Positions 17,870-28,169 of a stretch of 64,000 bases of DNA are shown piece by piece (position 1 is the first letter of the stretch; the number at the start of each line of letters is the position of its first letter). The DNA comes from Roseinatronobacter sp. S2 (lineage in GTDB: Bacteria > Pseudomonadota > Alphaproteobacteria > Rhodobacterales > Rhodobacteraceae). Location: the NCBI RefSeq assembly GCF_029581395.1, contig NZ_CP121113.1, positions 1,670,001 through 1,734,000 on the forward strand, written 5' to 3'. The position numbers and the translations under genes were made by a program. The notes below the pieces were generated by a model. It did no database searches. It saw nothing but the letters and a program-made list of their open reading frames with translations, and was not told where the DNA came from.

Positions 17870-18960
17870 CGCTTGATCTGTATCTTATCCGGCGTTTGCT
17901 GGCTGCGTGTGTCATGGTTCTTGGCGTTTTCGTGGGCATGTTGCTGCTTCTGGACATGGTCGAGCAAATGCGCAGGTTCAGCGGGCAATCTGCCGGAATG
18001 GTCCAGATTTTGCGATTGTCGGCGCTGAATACACCGGAATCATTATATGAAATCGCACCGCTTGTGCTGATGCTTTCGGCGATGTGGGTTGCGCTGGCAT
18101 GGTCGCGCAGTTCCGAATTTGTGGTCATCCGGTCTGCGGGGCGGTCGGTGCCGCGGCTGATTGTCGTACCGGCATTGGCATTTTTTGCCTTCAGCATTGT
18201 GTTTGTGGCCGTGATGAACCCGCTGGTTGCCAGCACAACGCGCGAATACAGCCGCGCGCAGGCGCAGCTGCGCGGCGATGCCGGAAGTGCGGTGATCATA
18301 AGCGGGCAGGATGTCTGGTTGCGGCAGGCCGACAGTCAGGGCCAGACGGTCATATTTTCACCGCGCGCAGAAGACACCGGCACTGTCTTGCACGACGTAA
18401 CCTTCTTGATATTTGACGCCAATGACGGCTTGTCCGCGCGGTTGCGCGCCGCGCGGGCCGAACTGCAACCCGGTGCTTGGTCGCTGCATCTGGTCAAGCA
18501 ATGGAACCTGTCGGAAATGAACCCTGAACAGCAGGCAACGCGATCGCTGCGTGTCACGCTGCCGACCGACCTGACGCCGGAACAGATCAGGGACAGCTTT
18601 GCACAGGTGCGCACCGTCCCGCTGACCCAGTTGCCGGGATTTATTGCCGCACTGGAACGGGCCGGATTCGCGGCGCTGGAACACCGGATGCGGCTGAACA
18701 TGGAACTTGCCCTTCCGGTTCTGATGACGGGCATGATGTTACTGGCTTTGGGATTGTGCATTCACCACGCCCGCGCGGGCGGTGCAGGAATTCGGGCCTT
18801 GATAACGATTCTGGCTGGATTCACCTTGTTCTTTCTGCGTAACTTTGCACAGGTTTTGGGGGAAACCGGACAGGTGCCTGTCATGCTGGCTGCATGGGGG
18901 CCGCCTGTTGCAACATTGCTGCTTGCAGTGGGACTGCTGCTGAATTTGGAGGAAGGCTGA
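17866..18960 (+). CDS. lptG: LPS export permease LptG
   Basis: Second membrane subunit of LptB2FG. The 364-residue product starts at the ATG overlapping the lptF stop and begins MTLDLYLIRRLLAACVMVLG. It shows the six-span LptF/G layout, with a large periplasmic domain between spans 3 and 4 (about residues 125-265) and the family-type stretch LYEIAPLVLMLSAMWVALAWSRS cut across spans 2-3. The stop shares its final A with the lptD ATG, so lptF, lptG and lptD are translationally coupled. Confidence 0.95.
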   Translation: MTLDLYLIRRLLAACVMVLGVFVGMLLLLDMVEQMRRFSGQSAGMVQILRLSALNTPESLYEIAPLVLMLSAMWVALAWSRSSEFVVIRSAGRSVPRLIVVPALAFFAFSIVFVAVMNPLVASTTREYSRAQAQLRGDAGSAVIISGQDVWLRQADSQGQTVIFSPRAEDTGTVLHDVTFLIFDANDGLSARLRAARAELQPGAWSLHLVKQWNLSEMNPEQQATRSLRVTLPTDLTPEQIRDSFAQVRTVPLTQLPGFIAALERAGFAALEHRMRLNMELALPVLMTGMMLLALGLCIHHARAGGAGIRALITILAGFTLFFLRNFAQVLGETGQVPVMLAAWGPPVATLLLAVGLLLNLEEG

Positions 18961-21146
18961 TGCCTCGGGCCTGTCCGCAACATGGCCGAAAATTTCGTGC
19001 TGTCGCGCGGTCGTGCCTTGCTGCCCTGTTTGTTGCGGGGGGGCTGGTCGTGGCACCGCCCATGCCTGCATTCGCGCAGACCCAAAGTGTTGAACAGGGA
19101 TTCGCCACATTGGTTGCGGACCGTCTGTTTCTGGATGGTCCAAACCGCCTGATCGCAGAAGGCAATGTTGAGGCTTTGTCAGGCCAGACGCGCTTGCGGG
19201 CAAGGCGTATCATTTATGACCGCCAGACTGGTGGTTTGCAGATCGAAGGTCCGCTGACCCTGACCGAAGGCGACAGCGTGGTAATGCTGGCGGACGCCGC
19301 AGAAATGCATGACGGGTTTCGGCGCGGGCTGATCCGCTCGGCACGGGTCGTGCTGGAGCAGCAGTTGCAGATTTCCGCCCATCAGGTCGAACGCGTGGAC
19401 GAGCGCTTCACCCAGATGGATGCCGTCATCGCGTCAGCCTGTGAAATTTGCGCAGAAACGCAGACCCCGCTTTGGGAAGTGCGCGCCACACGGGTGGTGC
19501 ATGATCAGCAAGAAAAACAGATTTATTTCGAGAATGCCCAGTTTCGCCTGTTCGGCTTGCCGGTGGCGTATCTGCCGCGCCTGCGTGTGCCCGATCCTTC
19601 GCTGGAACGGGCAACCGGATGGCTTAGCCCGCAGTTTGTGGTGGATACGGGCCACGGTATTGGTCTGCGCGCGCCCTATTTCATAGTTCTCTCCCAAGAT
19701 AAGGACCTGACGGTCACACCCTTTTTGGGCACAAAAGGAACGCGCGCGCTGGAACTGCGCTACAGGCAGGCATTCGCCACGGGCATGCTGGAAATGGGCG
19801 GGCTGGTTGCGCGCGATTCGATTCGCAGTGGGCGCACACGGGCGATGGGCTACACACGGGGCGAGTTCGCTGTCGGGCGCGGATATGAGTTGTCATTCAA
19901 TCTGACAAAAGTGTCCGACCGTTCGCTGCTGGATGATTACGACCGCTCTGAATCGCAACTGACATCCGATATCACCCTGGAGCGCGTGCGCCGCGATGAG
20001 TATGTCAGAATTCAGGCATTACACTTTCGGTCCTTGCGGCTTGTCGACACCAACCGCACCTTGCCCAATCAGATCGGGCAGGCATTCTATGAACGCCGCT
20101 TTGACATGCCGGGTCTTGGTGGCATTGCCGGGCTGCGATTCGAGGTTCACGGGCACCAACGCCGCAGCCCCCTGGCCGCTGATGTGAAATCCGTCGCGCG
20201 TTTCAGTGCGGATCTGGATTGGCGGCGTGATGCCGTATTGCCCGCAGGCGTGCTGGGGGCCGTTGGTTTTAACCTTGGGGTGGATCATTTCGACATATCA
20301 CCGGGCGCGACGGGTTTTGCCCGATCCACCACCCGCGTTGTTCCCAATGTCATGGCAGAGTTGCGCTGGCCGTTGGTGCGGGGCGCTGCGGGCGGGGCAA
20401 CCCATGTGGTGGAACCCGTGGCACAGGTTATCTGGGGGCGGGACCGTGTCGATGCGCTGCCCAATGACCTTAGCAGCCTGCCGGAACTGGACGAAGGCAA
20501 CCTGTTCACCCACACCCGGTTTGCCGCGCGCGATCAGCGGGAAATGGGATTGCGCGCCAATCTGGGGCTAAGCTGGACACGGCATGATCCGCAGGGGTGG
20601 TCCAGCACATTGATGCTGGGACGTGTCTGGCGCAAGCGCGACCTTGGCCAGTTTTCGCCCGACTCGCCATTGGCGGGGGGGCGGTCGGACTGGCTGCTTG
20701 TCAGCTCGCTTGATACCGATCAGGGCCTGACGCTTAGCAACCGCGCCTTGTTCAATTCCGATTTCCGCCTGTCACGCAACGCGCTTGAACTGGACTGGAG
20801 CACGCAGGACTATTCCATTTCCACGACTTACATGCATATTCGCGCCGATCCTGCGGAAAACCGCCCGTCCAAAGCGGCGGAATGGTCGCTGGACGGATCG
20901 CGTGCGTTGGATGAATACTGGACCGCCAGCGTAAACTGGCGTTATGACATTGCCCGCAATCGTGCGGCACGTCTGGGGGCCGGATTGAGCTTCGAGAACG
21001 AGTGCCTGCGCATGGAGATGGAAGTCGAACGCAGATTCGCATCTGCGACATCTTCTAGCGACACGACCAGATTCGGGCTGAATATTGATGTGCTGGGCGT
21101 TGGCGGCAATCCGTCGCGGGCGCGGCGAACATGTTCCGGTGGCTGA
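18960..21146 (+). CDS. lptD: LPS assembly outer-membrane protein LptD
   Basis: Outer-membrane barrel that inserts LPS into the outer leaflet. The 728-residue precursor has a signal peptide ending near PMPAFAQ (about residue 39), then the OstA-type N-terminal jellyroll (LVADRLFLDGPNRLIAEGN, ARRIIYDRQTGGLQIEGPL). The C-terminal barrel runs to a region rich in alternating aromatic strands. Two closely spaced cysteines are visible in ASACEICAETQTPLW and one in the C-terminal FENECLRMEMEVER context, as in alphaproteobacterial LptD. It starts one base before the end of lptG. Confidence 0.94.
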   Translation: MPRACPQHGRKFRAVARSCLAALFVAGGLVVAPPMPAFAQTQSVEQGFATLVADRLFLDGPNRLIAEGNVEALSGQTRLRARRIIYDRQTGGLQIEGPLTLTEGDSVVMLADAAEMHDGFRRGLIRSARVVLEQQLQISAHQVERVDERFTQMDAVIASACEICAETQTPLWEVRATRVVHDQQEKQIYFENAQFRLFGLPVAYLPRLRVPDPSLERATGWLSPQFVVDTGHGIGLRAPYFIVLSQDKDLTVTPFLGTKGTRALELRYRQAFATGMLEMGGLVARDSIRSGRTRAMGYTRGEFAVGRGYELSFNLTKVSDRSLLDDYDRSESQLTSDITLERVRRDEYVRIQALHFRSLRLVDTNRTLPNQIGQAFYERRFDMPGLGGIAGLRFEVHGHQRRSPLAADVKSVARFSADLDWRRDAVLPAGVLGAVGFNLGVDHFDISPGATGFARSTTRVVPNVMAELRWPLVRGAAGGATHVVEPVAQVIWGRDRVDALPNDLSSLPELDEGNLFTHTRFAARDQREMGLRANLGLSWTRHDPQGWSSTLMLGRVWRKRDLGQFSPDSPLAGGRSDWLLVSSLDTDQGLTLSNRALFNSDFRLSRNALELDWSTQDYSISTTYMHIRADPAENRPSKAAEWSLDGSRALDEYWTASVNWRYDIARNRAARLGAGLSFENECLRMEMEVERRFASATSSSDTTRFGLNIDVLGVGGNPSRARRTCSGG

Positions 21147-21291
21147 CCACCAAGGAGGGGCGGACTGCAACACTTATGCAATTAGGCCTGAAAAGCGATA
21201 GCAGCGCATAGATGACAAAGCTACACTTGTCATGTATGCCAACACCTGAGTGACCATGAAATTTCCAGACCAACCGAACGGACCTGACCTG

Positions 21292-22530
21292 ATGCGTTTT
21301 TTCAAATCTTCCATCGTTTCGCGGCTTGGCATTGTGATGATGCTGTGTGTCGCCGGGGTGCTTTGGGCAGCGACAGCCGCACAAGCTCAAGGCACGTTTG
21401 CGCCTGCGCGCAAGGTCAATGACCGGATCATCACGAATTATGATGTTGCCCAGCGGGTGGCATTTCTGGAATTGCTGAATACCGGCGCCGCCGATATGCG
21501 CCGCGAAGCGCTGACCCGCCTGACCGAAGAGGCGGTGCAACAGGATTATGCGCGCCGTCAGGGCATTCGCGTGACCAGCGACGAGGTGGCCGAGGGGATG
21601 GCCGAATTCGCAGCGCGCGTCGAGTTGAGCACAGAAGAAGTGCTGGGCGTCATGCGTGAAAGCGGGATTGATGCCGAAACCTTCCGGCAGTTCGTCACAG
21701 TGGGCCTTTTGTGGCGCAAGGTGGCAGAACGCGAATTTCCGGGCGTGGTGTCGGTCACTGACAGTGATGTTGCGCGCGCCCGCGATGTTGCGGCCATTCG
21801 CGGCACAACCCGCGTTCTGGTCTCCGAGATATTCCTGCCGAGCGATCCTGAATTCGCCGATGCTGTCGGCCAGATCATGGAAATGATCGATGCCGCACGC
21901 ACGGCAGAAGAATTTTCCAACATCGCCCGAGAGTTCTCGCTGGCGGGCACCCGCGATCAGGGCGGGCGTCTGGACTGGATGCCATTGGAAAACCTGCCCG
22001 GAAATATTGCCGCGCCACTTTCCGTGGCGCGCCCCGGTGAAATCGTTGGCCCGTTGGAATTGAGCGGAGCCTTTGCATATTTCCAGCTGCGCGCCAGTGA
22101 CAGCACCCGCGATATACCCGCCGACCAGATTGAACTGACCTATAAACGCCTGCTGCTTCCCGGTGGGCGGAGCGAAGCTAACCTTGAACGGGTGGCGCGC
22201 ATCCGTGCAGGCGTGCGCAGTTGTGCCGAGCTTGGGGGCTTTGCTGGCGACCTTAGCGACGATTCATTGAGCGAGCGCACCGAATTACAGCGCAATATCG
22301 CGCAATCCGATGCTGTGGAACTGGCACGCCTTGATCGCAATGAAGTGTCTGCAAACACGGTCGAGGGTAACAATCTGGTAGTTTTGATGCTGTGTGCGCG
22401 TGAATTGCAGTTCGAGGACCGCCCCAGTGACAACCGGATGACCGATATGCTGTTCGATCAGCGCATCGGGCGCATGGCGGATGTCAAATTGCAGGAACTG
22501 GTCGCAGACGCGGAAATTCGCGACTATTGA
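21292..22530 (+). CDS. surA: Periplasmic chaperone/peptidyl-prolyl isomerase SurA
   Basis: Chaperone for outer-membrane proteins, including LptD. The protein has 412 residues from ATG 21292, which places the signal peptide (FKSSIVSRLG...TAAQAQ) at the start; an upstream GTG at 21250 would add 14 unlikely residues. The SurA N-terminal helical domain begins ARKVNDRIITNYDVAQRVA. A parvulin domain covers about residues 165-265 (ARTAEEFSNIAREFS, GGRLDWM). In many relatives pdxA and rsmA follow; here the operon ends at a strong terminator. The 145 bases after lptD include a small ATGACAA/TTGTCAT hairpin at 21212-21233. Confidence 0.9.
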   Translation: MRFFKSSIVSRLGIVMMLCVAGVLWAATAAQAQGTFAPARKVNDRIITNYDVAQRVAFLELLNTGAADMRREALTRLTEEAVQQDYARRQGIRVTSDEVAEGMAEFAARVELSTEEVLGVMRESGIDAETFRQFVTVGLLWRKVAEREFPGVVSVTDSDVARARDVAAIRGTTRVLVSEIFLPSDPEFADAVGQIMEMIDAARTAEEFSNIAREFSLAGTRDQGGRLDWMPLENLPGNIAAPLSVARPGEIVGPLELSGAFAYFQLRASDSTRDIPADQIELTYKRLLLPGGRSEANLERVARIRAGVRSCAELGGFAGDLSDDSLSERTELQRNIAQSDAVELARLDRNEVSANTVEGNNLVVLMLCARELQFEDRPSDNRMTDMLFDQRIGRMADVKLQELVADAEIRDY

Positions 22531-22583
22531 CGGACGCGCATGGCCGTTGCCTTGCGGTTTGCAGGGGCGGCGATCTTGACTAT

Positions 22584-22619
22584 CACAAAAGCCGCACGGG
22601 TTTCTGTGCGGCTTTTGTG
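22584..22619 (+). terminator. Terminator of the lptFGD-surA operon
   Basis: CACAAAAGCCGCAC (22584-22597), an eight-base loop and GTGCGGCTTTTGTG (22606-22619) form a perfect 14-bp stem, 54 bases after the surA stop. The stem itself carries the A and T tracts, so it could act in both directions. Confidence 0.9.
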
Positions 22620-22688
22620 TTTGGGGTGTCGTCCGATAAGGTTGAAGCATACGGTTGGCGGGTGGTGCTGGCCTTGTTGAAGTTTCCC

Positions 22689-22867
22689 AAGGCGCGGAGC
22701 AAAGGGCGCAGCCCGCCCACGCCATAGGTCTGGCCGTCCTGCGGCCTGCCGATTACTCTGATGGCAGTCCAAGCCTTTGATCTTGTGAGTATGCAGCCTG
22801 CATAAACTGCATTCTTATAATGTCGGATCGGCAGTCTCCGGCCCACCGCTGGCGCGGGCTTTGTCCA
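22689..22867 (+). repeat. Long palindromic intergenic repeat, copy A
   Basis: This element of about 180 bp also occurs at 51801-51981 (same strand) and 63344-63518 (inverted). Shared landmarks in order are AAGGCGCGGAGCAAAGGGCG, GCGGCCTGCCGAT, GCCTGCATAAACTGCATTC, ATGTCGGATCGGCAG and GGCCCACCG..GCGCGGGCT. Two inner arms are inverted repeats of each other. This copy is the most diverged in its first arm. It fills most of the 416-base gap between surA and the GlxA-type regulator, together with the terminator at 22584-22619. Confidence 0.85.
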
Positions 22868-22946
22868 AGTCACAACCATCCCCTTAAAGGCCCAAATTAC
22901 CCAGCCCTGCGATACTGTCTGACATGGCAATGCGACAGGTCCGCGC

Positions 22947-24017
22947 CTATTGGGGGCTGTCGGACGACCGCGCGCCGCGTTCGCGGTAGGGGGTGGTGTT
23001 GTAATGCGCGCGGTAGCATTTTGAAAAATGCGACGGTGACGTAAACCCCGATGCCAGTGCCACGTTGATCACACTCATATCCGTTTGCATCAGCAGGTTG
23101 CGGGCACGCTCAAGTCGCAATTCGGTGTAATAGCGTTTTGGACTGCGGTTCAGATAGCGGCGGAACAACCGCTCTAGCTGGCGGGTGGACATGTCCACTT
23201 CCTCGGCCAGATCGGCGGGGCTGATCGGGTCTTCGATATGGCTTTCCATAATCTCGATCACGCGGGCCAGTTTCGGGTGCCTGACACCAATGCGCGCAGG
23301 GATCGACAGGCGCTGCGTATCGCGATTCGTGCGAATGGACGAATAGATCAACTGGTCAGCCACGGAATTGGCCACCGGACTGCCATGTTCATTGGCGATC
23401 ATGGTCAGCATCATATCCAGCGATGCCATGCCACCCGCCGATGTGACGCGTGTTCCATCAATCACAAAAACAGATTTTGTCAGGTCGATTTCGGGAAAAT
23501 CCTCGGCAAAGCCGGTATGGTTTTCCCAGTGGATCGTCGCGCGCCGGTTGTCCAGCAAACCTGCCTTGGCCAAGGCCCAGCCACCGGTGCAGATACCACC
23601 GATTATATTGCCATACCGTGCCCGTTTGCGCAGCCACGCCAGAATATTTGGGGTTGTTGCGCGTTTTGCATCCACGCCGCCGCAGACGATGACGGTGGCT
23701 TCCTTGTGCAGGTTTTCCATGCCGGAATGAACAGTGACTTGCGTGCCGTTGGAACAAATCACCGGCTGTCCGGTATCGCTGATCAACTGCCAGGTATACA
23801 GTGTTGTCCCCGCAACCCTGTTGGCCAGCCGCAAAGGTTCTATGGCCGCAGAAAACGCAATCAGCGTGAATCTGTCCAGCAGCAGAAACGCAAAATGGCG
23901 CGGTATTGTTATGGCCGGCTGGGCCGCAGCCGGCTGAACACGGGACGGGGGGGGATTTGTTTTCGTGGAACTTGCCATCTTGGGTGCTGCATCATTCTGA
24001 TGGATATCGATGGACAC
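22947..24017 (-). CDS. GlxA-family AraC-type transcriptional regulator
   Basis: This 356-residue protein has an N-terminal DJ-1/PfpI-like domain (about residues 40-205; FAFLLLDRFTLIAFSAAIEPLRLAN cut across its start, and GGICTGGWALAKAGLL at the nucleophile-elbow position). The C-terminal AraC DNA-binding domain (about 245-345) includes LAEEVDMSTRQLERLFRRYL and GFTSPSHFSKCYRAHY. Members such as GbdR and CdhR sense quaternary amines, but the ligand here cannot be told. An extension of about 38 residues, rich in Pro and Ala, precedes the first domain. It is divergent from the DAHP synthase gene, with 121 bases between. Confidence 0.87.
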   Translation of the reverse strand: MSIDIHQNDAAPKMASSTKTNPPPSRVQPAAAQPAITIPRHFAFLLLDRFTLIAFSAAIEPLRLANRVAGTTLYTWQLISDTGQPVICSNGTQVTVHSGMENLHKEATVIVCGGVDAKRATTPNILAWLRKRARYGNIIGGICTGGWALAKAGLLDNRRATIHWENHTGFAEDFPEIDLTKSVFVIDGTRVTSAGGMASLDMMLTMIANEHGSPVANSVADQLIYSSIRTNRDTQRLSIPARIGVRHPKLARVIEIMESHIEDPISPADLAEEVDMSTRQLERLFRRYLNRSPKRYYTELRLERARNLLMQTDMSVINVALASGFTSPSHFSKCYRAHYNTTPYRERGARSSDSPQ

Positions 24018-24138
24018 AATCAGCTTTCATTCAACGTGACAAGCCCAATCGTGTTTGCATACCCGGCCCCACCTTCGTATAGAGGCACCTGCGGTTGCGA
24101 CCGCTAACACATCGGATCAAGATAAACCGGAGGGTGCC

Positions 24139-25506
24139 ATGACCAATGGCTGGACGAAATCAACCTGGCGCAACAAGCCCCGGATCCAGATGCCCGATTA
24201 TCCGGATCAGAATTTGCTGGCCGGTGTCGAAGGGCAGTTGTCGAAATACCCGCCGCTGGTATTCGCGGGTGAAGTGCGCGCCCTGAAACGCAAGCTGGGC
24301 GCCGCCGCCAAAGGCGAGGCATTCTTGCTGCAAGGGGGCGATTGCGCCGAGAGCTTCTCTGAATTCACGGCTGATACTATTCGCGACACATTCAAGGTGC
24401 TGTTGCAGATGGCGATTGTGCTGACTTACGGTGCCAAAGTGCCTGTAGTCAAGGTTGGCCGTATGGCGGGGCAGTTCGCCAAGCCGCGCTCCGCGCCGAT
24501 GGAAACTGTGGGCGGCGTGGACCTTCCCAGCTATCGCGGGGATATCATCAACGGGTTCGATTTCACCGCCGAGTCGCGCATTCCGGACCCGAACCGTATG
24601 CTGCAAGCCTATACCCAAGCCGCAGCCAGCCTGAACCTGCTGCGCGCTTTTTCAAAGGGCGGGTATGCAGATATGCACCGTGTCCATAACTGGACGTTGG
24701 GCTTTGCCAGTGGCGACAAGGCAGAACGCTACCGCGAAATGACAAACCGTATTTCCGACACGCTGGATTTTCTGACCGCTGCGGGCATCACGTCCGAGAC
24801 CAACAGGGATCTGGCCGAGGTGGATTTCTTCACCAGCCATGAAGCGCTGCTACTGGAATACGAAGAAGCGCTGTGCCGGATCGACACCACCTCTGGCATG
24901 CCAGTGGCGGGGTCGGGGCACCTGATCTGGATTGGTGACCGGACCCGTCAGCCAGACGGTGCGCATGTCGAATTCTGCACAGGCGTTCAAAACCCGATCG
25001 GCCTGAAATGCGGGCCATCCCTGAGCGCGGATGACCTGAAGACGCTGATTGCCAAGCTGAATCCCGAGAACGAGCCGGGCCGCCTGACATTGATTGCACG
25101 CTTCGGCGCAGGCAGCGTTGGCGATCATCTGCCACGCCTGATAAAGGCCGTGCAGGAAGAAGGGGCGAATGTGCTTTGGACCTGTGATCCGATGCATGGC
25201 AACACCATCAAGTCATCAACCGGATACAAGACGCGCCCGTTTGATTCGGTGTTGCGCGAAGTGTGCGAATTCTTTGCTGTGCATAATGCAGAAGGGACCA
25301 TTCCGGGCGGCGTTCATTTTGAAATGACCGGTCAGGATGTGACTGAATGCACGGGCGGCCTGCGTGCCGTGTCGGACGAGGATTTGTCGCAGCGCTATCA
25401 CACAGCCTGCGATCCGCGACTGAATGCCAGCCAGTCACTTGAACTGGCCTTTCTGGTTGCAGAACAGCTTGTCGGGCGCCGCGAGAAGCTGGCCGCTGCC
25501 ATGTAA
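24139..25506 (+). CDS. aroG: 3-deoxy-7-phosphoheptulonate synthase, class II
   Basis: First step of the shikimate pathway, condensing phosphoenolpyruvate and erythrose 4-phosphate. The 455-residue product starts at ATG 24139 after GGAGGGTGCC. It has class II (plant-like) signatures: [51 protein letters not shown] and [14 protein letters not shown]. No aromatic biosynthesis gene is adjacent. A bidirectional terminator follows at 25541-25577. Confidence 0.96.
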   Translation: MTNGWTKSTWRNKPRIQMPDYPDQNLLAGVEGQLSKYPPLVFAGEVRALKRKLGAAAKGEAFLLQGGDCAESFSEFTADTIRDTFKVLLQMAIVLTYGAKVPVVKVGRMAGQFAKPRSAPMETVGGVDLPSYRGDIINGFDFTAESRIPDPNRMLQAYTQAAASLNLLRAFSKGGYADMHRVHNWTLGFASGDKAERYREMTNRISDTLDFLTAAGITSETNRDLAEVDFFTSHEALLLEYEEALCRIDTTSGMPVAGSGHLIWIGDRTRQPDGAHVEFCTGVQNPIGLKCGPSLSADDLKTLIAKLNPENEPGRLTLIARFGAGSVGDHLPRLIKAVQEEGANVLWTCDPMHGNTIKSSTGYKTRPFDSVLREVCEFFAVHNAEGTIPGGVHFEMTGQDVTECTGGLRAVSDEDLSQRYHTACDPRLNASQSLELAFLVAEQLVGRREKLAAAM

Positions 25507-25540
25507 GTCTGCGGGCCGCAGGGCATGTATTGAACATAAA

Positions 25541-25577
25541 AAAAACCGCGCCGGGGCAGATGCACCGGCGCGGTTTT
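25541..25577. terminator. Bidirectional terminator between aroG and PAS gene
   Basis: AACCGCGCCGG and CCGGCGCGGTT pair around a ten-base loop. On the plus strand TTTT follows; on the minus strand a run of about eight T residues follows (A residues from 25538). It serves both convergent genes. Confidence 0.9.
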
Positions 25578-25607
25578 CGCTCGGGTCGCGGTTGAATTGT
25601 CGGACGC

Positions 25608-26207
25608 CTACGCCTTGCCGCCCTTGATGACGCGCAGGAACGACGCCGCCTTCGATGGCAGTTCCGGTTCAGGCAGAATCTGCGGTGCCGCAAGTCCGAA
25701 GCGGCGGGGGGTGCGACCGATCTGCCCCTTGTGCCCGACTACGCCCAGAACGCGGGAAATGCGCCCCTTGCTGTCGCATAGTGGCATCATCGCCAGCAAC
25801 CCGTCCAGTTGGGGCCGACCATAGCCTTCTTCGCCCTGCAAGGACAATGTCACGCGCGCGCCACGGCTGACCTGTTCGCACGCTGTCATGATTTCTTCGC
25901 GCGCAGTGCCGCAAAACAGCGTGGTCAATGGCATGCCGCGCATGTCCATCCCTGTCATTTCCTCGACGCGATGCCCGATGATGCGCAGCCGCGCCACACG
26001 CGGGGTGACCAGTTCTGCCAGAAACACATGTGCCAGAACATCCGACAGGGCGCGCGCATCAACCAGCATCCGGTCGGGGGCCAGCCCCGTCTTTGGCAGT
26101 GATGCCCAATAGGTGCAAACGCGGTTGATCATGGAAAAGCTGGCGTCGCGTGTATCAGTCGCGTTCAGCATTGCTGCGTTTCTCGGGGTGAATGCGGATT
26201 CGGTCAT
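25608..26207 (-). CDS. PAS domain protein (PAS_5 type)
   Basis: This 199-residue protein resembles the PAS_5 family common in Rhodobacterales and related alphaproteobacteria. The PAS-like core spans about residues 30-150 and includes YWASLPKTGLAPDRMLVDARA, cut before LSDVLAHVFLAELV, then RLRIIGHRVEEMTGMDMRGMPL. No output domain is visible, so signalling must go through partners. The ATG at 26207 has AAAGG upstream; ATG 26222 is an alternative. The 221 bases to yicC contain nothing I can name. Confidence 0.78.
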   Translation of the reverse strand: MTESAFTPRNAAMLNATDTRDASFSMINRVCTYWASLPKTGLAPDRMLVDARALSDVLAHVFLAELVTPRVARLRIIGHRVEEMTGMDMRGMPLTTLFCGTAREEIMTACEQVSRGARVTLSLQGEEGYGRPQLDGLLAMMPLCDSKGRISRVLGVVGHKGQIGRTPRRFGLAAPQILPEPELPSKAASFLRVIKGGKA

Positions 26208-26428
26208 TGCTATACCTTTCAACTCGGCGGAAGTTCATATGTGGCGCATGGGCGGGACCAGATCTTCCGGCTTTCTGCCGACTTCATATTCTGGCAACAT
26301 GTCTTAATAAGGCATGAATAGCGCAATTTTTTCCCAATTTCTGCCACATTTTGCGGAAATGGTTAACGCGCGCAGACCCGGCGCGGGCATCTCTGGCTGA
26401 ACGGGCATTTGTTACAAGGAAAATCGCC

Positions 26429-27331
26429 ATGTATTCGATGACGGGTTTTGCCAGCAAATCCACTGCTACGGCGATTGACGGGGTTGATCTGGACCTTGAA
26501 TGGGACATGCGTTCGGTGAATGGGCGCGGCCTTGATGTTCGTCTTAGATTGCCGGAAGGTATTGGCTTTATTGAGAAAAAACTGAGGGATCGTCTGGCCG
26601 CCTGTGTTTCGCGCGGCAATGTCACCGTGACACTGAAGGCCAGTTTTCGCGGCGTCACTTCGATCGGGATGATAGATCATACCGTGCTGGATGCGGTTCT
26701 TGCGGGCATGACCGCAGTGACCGCCAAGGCGCAGTCGATAGGGGTTCAGCTGTCGGCCCCGTCTGCCCTTGATGTGCTGGCATGGCGTTCGGTTATGCCC
26801 TCGGGACATGATTTCGCCGCATTTGACACCGCGAATCTGGGCCAGATTGTGGCGCAGGATTTCGAGTTGCTGCTGCATGATTTCAACGCCATGCGATTAA
26901 GCGAAGGACAGAAGCTTGCGCAGGTCATCGATGCAATGCTGGACAGGATTGACGCGTTGACCATGGCCGCCCGTGACCTGCTGCCAGAACGCAGGCGGGC
27001 ACTGGCCGAGGCGATGCGCAAAGCCGCAGAGCACCTGACCGAAGCTGTGCGCCCAGACGGTGCGCGGATTGAACAGGAGCTTGCCCTGATTGCGATCAAG
27101 GCAGATGTCACTGAAGAGCTGGACAGGTTAAGCGCGCATTGTGACGCCGCGAAGGATCTGTTGCAGCAAGATGGGGGCATTGGGCGCAGGCTTGATTTTC
27201 TGACACAGGAATTCAACCGCGAAGCAAATACCCTGTGTTCCAAAGCGCAACATCTTGGGCTAAGCAGGATTGGACTTGAACTGAAAGCCGTGATCGATCA
27301 GATGCGCGAGCAAGTTCAAAACCTGGAGTAA
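26429..27331 (+). CDS. yicC: YicC-family endoribonuclease
   Basis: YicC-like proteins are RNases implicated in small-RNA turnover in Escherichia coli. The 300-residue product starts [11 protein letters not shown], the family hallmark, with AAGGA upstream of ATG 26429. Later motifs include [20 protein letters not shown], cut at family-typical positions, [20 protein letters not shown] (a conserved acidic helix) and [18 protein letters not shown]. gmk follows after five bases, a conserved pairing. In this window it may be relevant to the candidate sRNAs. Confidence 0.94.
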   Translation: MYSMTGFASKSTATAIDGVDLDLEWDMRSVNGRGLDVRLRLPEGIGFIEKKLRDRLAACVSRGNVTVTLKASFRGVTSIGMIDHTVLDAVLAGMTAVTAKAQSIGVQLSAPSALDVLAWRSVMPSGHDFAAFDTANLGQIVAQDFELLLHDFNAMRLSEGQKLAQVIDAMLDRIDALTMAARDLLPERRRALAEAMRKAAEHLTEAVRPDGARIEQELALIAIKADVTEELDRLSAHCDAAKDLLQQDGGIGRRLDFLTQEFNREANTLCSKAQHLGLSRIGLELKAVIDQMREQVQNLE

Positions 27332-27336
27332 CCACT

Positions 27337-27978
27337 ATGACACGACGCGGCCTGCTGATCATCCTGTCCTCTCCGTCAGGGGCAGGGAAATCAACATTGG
27401 CCAAGCGTCTTATTGCTTGGGACCCGTCCATCCGGTTTTCGGTTTCAGCGACGACACGCGCCCCCCGACCGGGCGAAATGGATGGTCGCGAATATTATTT
27501 CCGCACCCGCGAAGATTTCACCGCTATGATTGATGCGGGCGAGATGCTGGAACATGCCGAGGTGTTCGGAAACTACTACGGATCGCCCAAGGGACCGGTG
27601 GAACGGGCTATGGCGCAGGGCCACGACACCTTGTTCGATATCGACTGGCAAGGCGGCCAGCAGGTGCGCAATTCATCCCTGGGCAAGGATGTCATCTCAG
27701 TCTTCGTGCTGCCGCCATCTATTGCGGAGCTCGAATCGCGCCTGCGTGGCCGCGCCCAGGACAGTGACGAGGTGATCGCGGGGCGGATGCAAAAGTCCCG
27801 CGATGAAATCAGCCATTGGGCAGAATATGATTACGTTCTGGTCAATGATGATCTGGACGCCACGGAAAAAGCCCTGTGCGGGATCATTCAGGCCGAACGC
27901 CAGCGTCGCGACCGCCAACCGTGGCTCAATGACTTTGTTCGCACGTTGAATACGGAATTTGAGGCGGGCAAGGCCTGA
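27337..27978 (+). CDS. gmk: Guanylate kinase
   Basis: Phosphorylates GMP to GDP. The 213-residue protein has the P-loop [15 protein letters not shown] near the N-terminus, the GMP-binding region [19 protein letters not shown] and DWQGGQQVR. It is transcribed with yicC. A long hairpin with a T-run begins at its stop codon. Confidence 0.97.
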   Translation: MTRRGLLIILSSPSGAGKSTLAKRLIAWDPSIRFSVSATTRAPRPGEMDGREYYFRTREDFTAMIDAGEMLEHAEVFGNYYGSPKGPVERAMAQGHDTLFDIDWQGGQQVRNSSLGKDVISVFVLPPSIAELESRLRGRAQDSDEVIAGRMQKSRDEISHWAEYDYVLVNDDLDATEKALCGIIQAERQRRDRQPWLNDFVRTLNTEFEAGKA

Positions 27979-28048
27979 TCGCGGTCGCCCGTGTATCGGC
28001 GCTGTGCGCGGCCTTTCGGTATGGGGGGCGATGAGCCCGCGATTTTTT
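27978..28048 (+). terminator. Probable terminator after gmk
   Basis: ATCGCGG plus TCGCCC (27978-27990) can pair with GGGCGA and CCGCGAT near 28026-28043, with a small internal bulge, followed by TTTTTT. The interior contains further GC-rich sequence that could fold. The loop is unusually long for a simple terminator. Confidence 0.55.
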
Positions 28049-28169
28049 GCGCAACAAGCAGTCCGGTTTTTTTTGCGTATATGACAAATATGATTTTGCC
28101 GCCCGTTTACATTTGGTTATGATATTTCTTCTATGGATAGCATTTGAAGTTATATGCGGATTTGACAAA

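Noticed and set aside
27979..28169. Possible 6S RNA upstream of the cyclo-ligase gene
   Set aside because: 6S RNA often adjoins this gene, but no long central-bubble hairpin of the right size could be recognised; only a terminator-like hairpin was accepted.
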